DNA from: Streptomyces sp. SAT1
Lineage (GTDB): Bacteria; Actinomycetota; Actinomycetes; Streptomycetales; Streptomycetaceae
Direction: 5' to 3'
Assembly: GCF_001654495.1 (NCBI RefSeq)
Contig: NZ_CP015849.1
Location: 3,943,501-4,007,500 of the forward strand
Length of the DNA: 64,000 nucleotides
The notes beneath the pieces were generated by a model. It was not told where the DNA came from. It ran no database searches and saw only the letters and a program-made list of their open reading frames with translations. Within the stretch, counting starts at the first letter, position 1, and every line of letters starts with the position of its first letter. This document shows positions 59,933-64,000 of the stretch, in pieces. The translations under genes were made by a program, and so were the position numbers.

Positions 59933-61984
59933 TCAGACGGCAGCGTCGTTGAGTCCTGTGATCCATGGGAGGTGAGCTGGCCCGTGCCTCCGCAGGGCCC
60001 GACACGCCGGCGCGAACTCGCGCACAAGTGCGAAGGGGGGAGCGCCCTTCAACCGGTGGCACTCTCCGGCAAGAACTTCAGCGAAGGCCAGCAACCTGCG
60101 GTGGGTTGCTCCCTCCATCAGGTGCGCTGCCGCCTTGGCGCCGGCGCTGATCAGCTTCGTGGTGCTGATCAACTCGTCCTTGGCGGCTGAATCCCCGTGT
60201 GCAAGGGCAGGCGACAAGCGGTCTCGTTCACCGAGGACGTGGGCAGCTGCCAGGCAGAGAACCGTTGACGCTGTTGTCTCGGCGGGTTCTCCCGCGTTGG
60301 TCATGGCATTTGCCAGCAGGGGGAGAGCGGCGAAAGGCAGGGGGTCGGCAGTGTCCCATAGGGGCTCCGCGATCTGGAGCCCGGCACGTGTTCCCGCACG
60401 GTCCACGTGCAGCAGAGGTCGGTCAGGAGAGGCCTGACGTAGTTCCCAGCACTCGACGCTGGGGTCCGCGATGGCGGCTCTGAGGATCGCACGAAACGCC
60501 TCTCTCAGGCTCTCAACGGAGACGTCGGGCACGTCCAGCCGCACGAGACTGCCATGGCGCCGGATGTCCAGCACCGGGAATCTGGCTTCTCCAGCTGCCT
60601 GGAGTATGGAGAGGTCCTGCCCGACGTAGTTCGAGTCCTCCGCGCCCCGGATGACCAGCGATGCGTTCTGTGCGTAGGCCACTGCGACCCCGTGCTCGAA
60701 CCCGCGGCAAATGGCGCGAGCGCGGAGCGCTGCGTCCAGTACCTCGTCGAGATCGGCTGGCCGTCCGCCCAAGAGGAGTGTGCCGTTGACAGGGTCCCAG
60801 CGGAAGTCCTCGTGGGCGTTCGCGTTGCGCCACTCAGAGCGGATCGTCGAGGCAAGCAACTTGCACAGCGGCTGCCCGTCTTGAGCGGCCAGCAGATCCC
60901 GGACGGTGGCGAGCGGGGCCCCCTGCGGAACTGTCCTTCCCAGCAGTTCCAGTACCACAACAGCCGTGCGCCTGACGTCTGCTTCCAGCACGGCCCGGTG
61001 CAGGTCCATGACCGCCCGCGCCTTTTCTTCCTGGTATTCCTCCTCGTAGTAAGCGTCGAGGTAGGCGATCTGTCCTCGATGGGCGGACACCATCTCCGGT
61101 TCTCGCGCGACGTGCCGTGCCATCACTGAACATGCCAGTTCCGGATCGGACGTCAGATGGGACGTCACCAGGTCACGTCCCAGGAGGGCAGCACGGTGCG
61201 TTACCAAGGGGCGATCGGAGATCGCTAGGACGGCAAGGTGATGGAGAAGTATCACCGTTAGGGGCAGCGAGTCTTCGATCAGATGTCTCATGCTCCGGCG
61301 CAGCCGATGATCGAGCATCTGCGGGGCTTTCGACCAAGCGGCCAAGAGGCGGGCCCGCGACGCCACACCCGACCCGGGACCCACTTGCTCGGCCGACACC
61401 CCGAGCGTTCGCTGGTAGACGTCCTCGTAAGGAAGGCCGACGTGATCAGTCCTGGCGGCAGCTTCCAGAGTTCGCCCGGCCGCCTGGGCCGCGAGAGCAT
61501 ACCTCCGTACTGCAGACCAAGCGGACTCCGACCATCCCTGTTCCAGGCAGGTGAACAGCGCTTGAGCCTCGCTCCGATTCGCTCGCGCCAGGTCAGTCGC
61601 CAACCGTCGCTCTGCCGCGCTCGTACGGGACGGACTGAACCGGGACACCTCTTCTGCGACAGCACCCAAGGCAACAACCGACGCGTGGAGACTCCGCAAC
61701 AACTCCGGAAGCTGCTTCCCGACGCTTCGGCCAGAAGCGGTCCGCAGGCGCAGGATCTCCGTAACCTTATCGTCGGTCTCCCGCTGAAGCCCGGACAGGT
61801 CGGCTTCCCTCAGCACTGTTTTCCATTGCGCGCGGGTCACCGGGACAAAGGCGACTTCCTGCTGTCCCATGATCTGCTCAGGAGGCGCGGAGAGATTCAG
61901 CTTTCGGATCACTGCTCGCGCAGCCGCGCAGGACTCTCGTTCAGCTGTGCCCAGTTGGTCGGGAAGAGATACGTCCACCAGCAC
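59933..61984 (-). CDS. Large helical protein with HEPN-type RNase motif
   Basis: This 683-aa, mostly helical protein has no signal peptide and no membrane segment. The segment RSEWRNANAHEDFRWD contains R386-N-x3-H391, the RNxxxH motif of HEPN ribonucleases, followed by a strand and helices (LDEVLDAALRARAICRGFEH) as in many HEPN domains. The N-terminal 370 residues are helical repeats that may sense a trigger, and the C-terminal 230 are unrecognised. In a defence island, an RNase that stops the infected cell is a reasonable hypothesis. The GTG start at 61984 has no strong ribosome-binding site. It is alone on the minus strand. Confidence 0.6.
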   Translation of the reverse strand: MLVDVSLPDQLGTAERESCAAARAVIRKLNLSAPPEQIMGQQEVAFVPVTRAQWKTVLREADLSGLQRETDDKVTEILRLRTASGRSVGKQLPELLRSLHASVVALGAVAEEVSRFSPSRTSAAERRLATDLARANRSEAQALFTCLEQGWSESAWSAVRRYALAAQAAGRTLEAAARTDHVGLPYEDVYQRTLGVSAEQVGPGSGVASRARLLAAWSKAPQMLDHRLRRSMRHLIEDSLPLTVILLHHLAVLAISDRPLVTHRAALLGRDLVTSHLTSDPELACSVMARHVAREPEMVSAHRGQIAYLDAYYEEEYQEEKARAVMDLHRAVLEADVRRTAVVVLELLGRTVPQGAPLATVRDLLAAQDGQPLCKLLASTIRSEWRNANAHEDFRWDPVNGTLLLGGRPADLDEVLDAALRARAICRGFEHGVAVAYAQNASLVIRGAEDSNYVGQDLSILQAAGEARFPVLDIRRHGSLVRLDVPDVSVESLREAFRAILRAAIADPSVECWELRQASPDRPLLHVDRAGTRAGLQIAEPLWDTADPLPFAALPLLANAMTNAGEPAETTASTVLCLAAAHVLGERDRLSPALAHGDSAAKDELISTTKLISAGAKAAAHLMEGATHRRLLAFAEVLAGECHRLKGAPPFALVREFAPACRALRRHGPAHLPWITGLNDAAV

Positions 61985-62308
61985 AGGATGACACCGGCAA
62001 CCCGCTTGAAGCGTGATGTTTTCCTCGTGACTGTCGGTGCCCTCGCACGGCGACGATGCTGGTGTGGGGCCCGCTGTCTGTGCTGGAAGGTCTTCGTGAG
62101 CGATGCGCGATCCGATGGTGAGGCAATGCCGCCTTTAGAATGGATCGACCGCCAAGTCGTGCATGGCTGACCGGGGGGACGGTGCCGGAACCTCAGCGAA
62201 GGGGTGCTTGTGGAGCTTCTACAGTGGCTCCCCTTCGACTCTCCGATCGGTCGAACGCGTCGTTGGGAGCCCAGCTCCGGTCTCACTGCCGGGTCGGTGA
62301 CAACTCCG

Positions 62309-62343
62309 TCGGTGGACAGCCGGTGGACAGACACCGTTGGACA
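62309..62343 (+). repeat. Right arm-type repeats
   Basis: TCGGTGGACA (62309-62318), CCGGTGGACA (62320-62329) and CCGTTGGACA (62334-62343) lie about 105-140 bases inside the right end. The first two have the same 11-bp spacing and orientation as the left-end pair. The rest of 61985-62446 shows no gene. Confidence 0.55.
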
Positions 62344-62446
62344 GTGCATCACGGGGTGGCACGGGTCAACCTGTCACGCCTGCTCTGATCAGGCAAACGT
62401 CACCGAACAGCATGACGAGGCACGGCGCAACACGATCGCTCATGGT

Positions 62447-62491
62447 CTCGTAATGCGTAGGTCTCGGGTTCGAATCCCGAAAGCGGCTCCA
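62447..62491 (+). repeat. attR, 45-bp direct repeat (3' half of tRNA-Thr)
   Basis: This is an exact copy of 44881-44925. The 5' half of the tRNA is absent, so this is not a functional tRNA gene. Confidence 0.93.
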
Positions 62492-62496
62492 CTGGG

Positions 62497-62536
62497 AAGA
62501 AGCCAGGTCACCTCATGTGTGGCCTGGCTTCTTTGT
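62497..62536 (+). terminator. Native tRNA-Thr terminator displaced by the island
   Basis: AAGAAGCCAGG pairs perfectly with CCTGGCTTCTT over a 15-base loop, followed by TGTTGTTT. It lies directly after the attR CCA, the place of the terminator before integration. Confidence 0.8.
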
Positions 62537-62626
62537 TGTTTCGGGGGGGGGCGTCGGGCGGGGTGCGGTCGACGGTGGGGGCCGGGGCGGGGTGCTGTGG
62601 GCTTCTGGTGTGCCGGGGGCGGTCGA

Positions 62627-62632
62627 TACGAT
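62627..62632 (+). promoter_or_regulatory. Candidate -10 of the NB-ARC gene
   Basis: TACGAT lies 32 bases upstream of the GTG at 62664. No good -35 is visible. Confidence 0.35.
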
Positions 62633-62663
62633 CTGGCTCACCGGCGAGTTGGGGGAGTCTTGC

Positions 62664-64000
62664 GTGGAACCCTTCATGGGAGTGGTGCTGTCGGCCGTCG
62701 GGACGGTCGCGTCCGGTGCGTTGTCCGGTGCGGGCGGGGAGATGGGCAGACGCACCTCGGAGACGCTCTTCGGGCTGCTGAGCCGGGCGCGTGACGAGCA
62801 GGGGACTGTGGCTGCCGCTCCGGGACGGGCCGCGGGGGTCCGGGCCGACGGAGCTCCGGGCGGCGGGCGGGCGCCGACGCTGCCGGTGACCGAGTCCGAG
62901 CAGCGTGCGGCGGCGTTATGGCTGACGGAGGTCGCCCGCCGGTCGCCCGACTTCGCCGGTGAGGTGGCCCGGTGGCTCGACGAGGCGGCCTCGCTGGCGC
63001 CGGGAGCCGGCAGCGGCGGGGCTCACGGGGCCGTCCGCCCGCGGATGCTGCCACCGGCGACCGGAGTGTTCACGGACCGCGAGGACCTGACGGCGGCGGT
63101 GACCGCGCTGCTGGAGGAGACCGGCCGCACACGGGGTGCCCCGGCGGTCGCCGTGCTCAGCGGTCCTGGCGGCATCGGCAAGACCGCGGCCGCGGTCAAC
63201 TGCGCCTATGTCCTGGCAGACCGCTTCCCGGACGGTGCGCTGTACGTGGACCTGGCCGGTGCCTCCGCCGAGACGGCGCTGGCGCCGTCCGACGTGCTGG
63301 TCCGCTTCCTCGAACGGCTCGGGACGCCGTCCGCCGCGGTGCCCGGAGACGAGGCACGCCAGCGTGACCTCTACCGCGACCGCACGGCCGGCCGTCGTCT
63401 GGTGATCGTGCTGGACAACGCCCACTCCGACGCCCAGGTCCTGCCGCTGCTCCCGGCCTCGCCCGACTGCCTGGTCCTGGTGACGAGCCGGCGCCGGCTG
63501 GACCGGCTGGTGGCCGGAACCGGGGCGCGGCACCTCACCGTCCCACCGCTCACCCCGGAGGATTCGGTGCGCCTGCTGACCCGGATCGTCGGGGACGAGC
63601 GGGCGGCGGGCGCGGAGGCGGGCGTGCGGGCCGTCGCCGAAGGGACCGGCGGGATCCCGCTGGCCCTGTGCACCACCGGCGCGCGCCTGGCCGTACGGGA
63701 GCACCTGGCGTGGGAGCGGGTGGCCCGGCAACTGTCCGAGCGGCGTACGGGATCCGGCGGCGGGGACGGCCAGGAGGAGGGCGCGGCGATGCCGGAGGGG
63801 ACACCGGGGGACCCGGTACGGCTCGCGCACGACGGCGCGTACCGCGAACTGGCACCGGAGTGCGCCGCCCTCTACCGGGCGGTGGCGGTGTGGCCGTGGC
63901 CGACGGTCACGGTGCGCTGCGCGGCACTCGCGGCCGGTGTCGAGGAGGGCGAGGCACGCCTGCTGCTCGAACAACTGGCAGATGTGCACCTGCTGGAGGA
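62664..64000 (+). CDS. NB-ARC (STAND) ATPase, 3' end beyond window
   Basis: About 445 residues are visible and the frame runs off the window. The N-terminal 130 residues resemble the helical head of Streptomyces 'ATP/GTP-binding' NB-ARC proteins. Then come Walker A SGPGGIGKTAA (GPGGIGKT at 167-174), Walker B-like RLVIVLDNAH, the sensor VLVTSRRR, and GIPLAL (the GLPL motif). The following winged-helix part starts near LAPECAALYRA. STAND proteins act as ATP-driven switches in signalling, transcription or defence. The GTG at 62664 has a GGGGGAG site. Codon 85 is TTA (62916-62918), so full translation may need the bldA tRNA. It belongs to the chromosome side of the island. Confidence 0.82.
   Translation, partial: MEPFMGVVLSAVGTVASGALSGAGGEMGRRTSETLFGLLSRARDEQGTVAAAPGRAAGVRADGAPGGGRAPTLPVTESEQRAAALWLTEVARRSPDFAGEVARWLDEAASLAPGAGSGGAHGAVRPRMLPPATGVFTDREDLTAAVTALLEETGRTRGAPAVAVLSGPGGIGKTAAAVNCAYVLADRFPDGALYVDLAGASAETALAPSDVLVRFLERLGTPSAAVPGDEARQRDLYRDRTAGRRLVIVLDNAHSDAQVLPLLPASPDCLVLVTSRRRLDRLVAGTGARHLTVPPLTPEDSVRLLTRIVGDERAAGAEAGVRAVAEGTGGIPLALCTTGARLAVREHLAWERVARQLSERRTGSGGGDGQEEGAAMPEGTPGDPVRLAHDGAYRELAPECAALYRAVAVWPWPTVTVRCAALAAGVEEGEARLLLEQLADVHLLE

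Larger units (their letters stand above)
44881..62491. mobile_element. 17.6-kb tRNA-Thr-integrated defence island without integrase
   Basis: The island is bounded by exact 45-bp direct repeats (44881-44925 and 62447-62491). Its GC content is visibly lower than that of the flanks. It holds nine recognisable genes, eight of them of defence or nucleic-acid type, arranged as a methyltransferase/GHKL/Z1/nuclease module, a dual-GHKL plus receiver module, and a HEPN protein. No integrase, excisionase, relaxase or replication gene is visible, although short direct repeats of the kind bound by tyrosine integrases lie inside both ends. It may be an element that lost its recombinase, or one mobilised in trans. 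Confidence 0.88.

Noticed and set aside
62447..62491. Second tRNA-Thr gene
   Set aside because: Only the 3' half is present; the acceptor 5' strand and D-arm are missing.
1..64000. CRISPR arrays, rRNA genes or insertion sequences
   Set aside because: No regularly spaced repeats with unique spacers, no rRNA sequence and no transposase were seen.

Overview
This is a high-GC actinobacterial chromosome segment, almost certainly from Streptomyces. The evidence is the strong GC-rich codon bias, frequent GTG starts, GTGA/ATGA start-stop overlaps, leaderless promoters, and a gene order I recall from S. coelicolor: crp, nth, nhaA, acs, a tad operon, bldG with its partner, hppA, topA, tmk, holB, then tRNA-Thr. 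The species cannot be read from the sequence alone.

Core region, 1-44925. From the left: an MBL-fold hydrolase cut by the window edge, a nucleotidyltransferase, the Crp regulator divergent from endonuclease III, a CoA-type NUDIX hydrolase, a membrane-anchored CvpA/trypsin-like protease, an alpha/beta hydrolase coupled to a holin-like membrane protein, NhaA, acetyl-CoA synthetase, and a SulP transporter fused to a beta-carbonic anhydrase. Next come a deacetylase-like lipoprotein, a MinD-like ATPase divergent from a degenerate Fic-fold protein, and a HAD-IB phosphatase. A translationally coupled Flp/Tad operon follows (ssd/tadZ, tadA, tadB, tadC, Flp-like pilin, two TadE-like genes). The developmental pair bldG and its anti-sigma partner come next, divergent from an MrfA-type helicase. 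Then hppA, a lipoprotein, a methyltransferase, a small membrane protein, topA, a membrane/thymidylate kinase/coiled-coil fusion (tmk), holB and a secreted peptidase lead to tRNA-Thr(CGU).

Integrated island, 44881-62491. A 17.6 kb element lies between the complete tRNA-Thr gene and a 45-bp exact copy of its 3' half. It is visibly less GC-rich than its flanks and shows no integrase, relaxase or replication gene. Short direct repeats that look like integrase arm sites remain inside both ends. The cargo reads as a composite defence island. Module A: a MORC/MutL-type GHKL ATPase, a Z1-domain helicase, a PD-(D/E)XK nuclease, an AIPR protein, an AbrB-like regulator, a Vsr-like nuclease and a DNA cytosine methyltransferase whose C-terminus carries an endonuclease III-type Fe-S cluster motif but no catalytic aspartate. 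Module B: a protein with two GHKL ATPase domains coupled to a receiver-domain protein with an unrecognised output domain. Module C: a 683-aa protein with a HEPN-type RNxxxH ribonuclease motif. Module A resembles the MutL/MORC-containing restriction systems predicted computationally by Iyer, Abhiman and Aravind (2008). The methyltransferase-glycosylase-fold fusion and module B are the best candidates for undescribed biology.

Beyond the island, 62492-64000. The displaced tRNA terminator is followed by a partial NB-ARC (STAND) ATPase gene that contains a TTA codon, so its translation may depend on bldA. Putative regulatory sites include dyads upstream of crp and hppA, a DasR-like box upstream of acs, a dyad over the promoter of module A, and five TAGGCT-like leaderless promoters.
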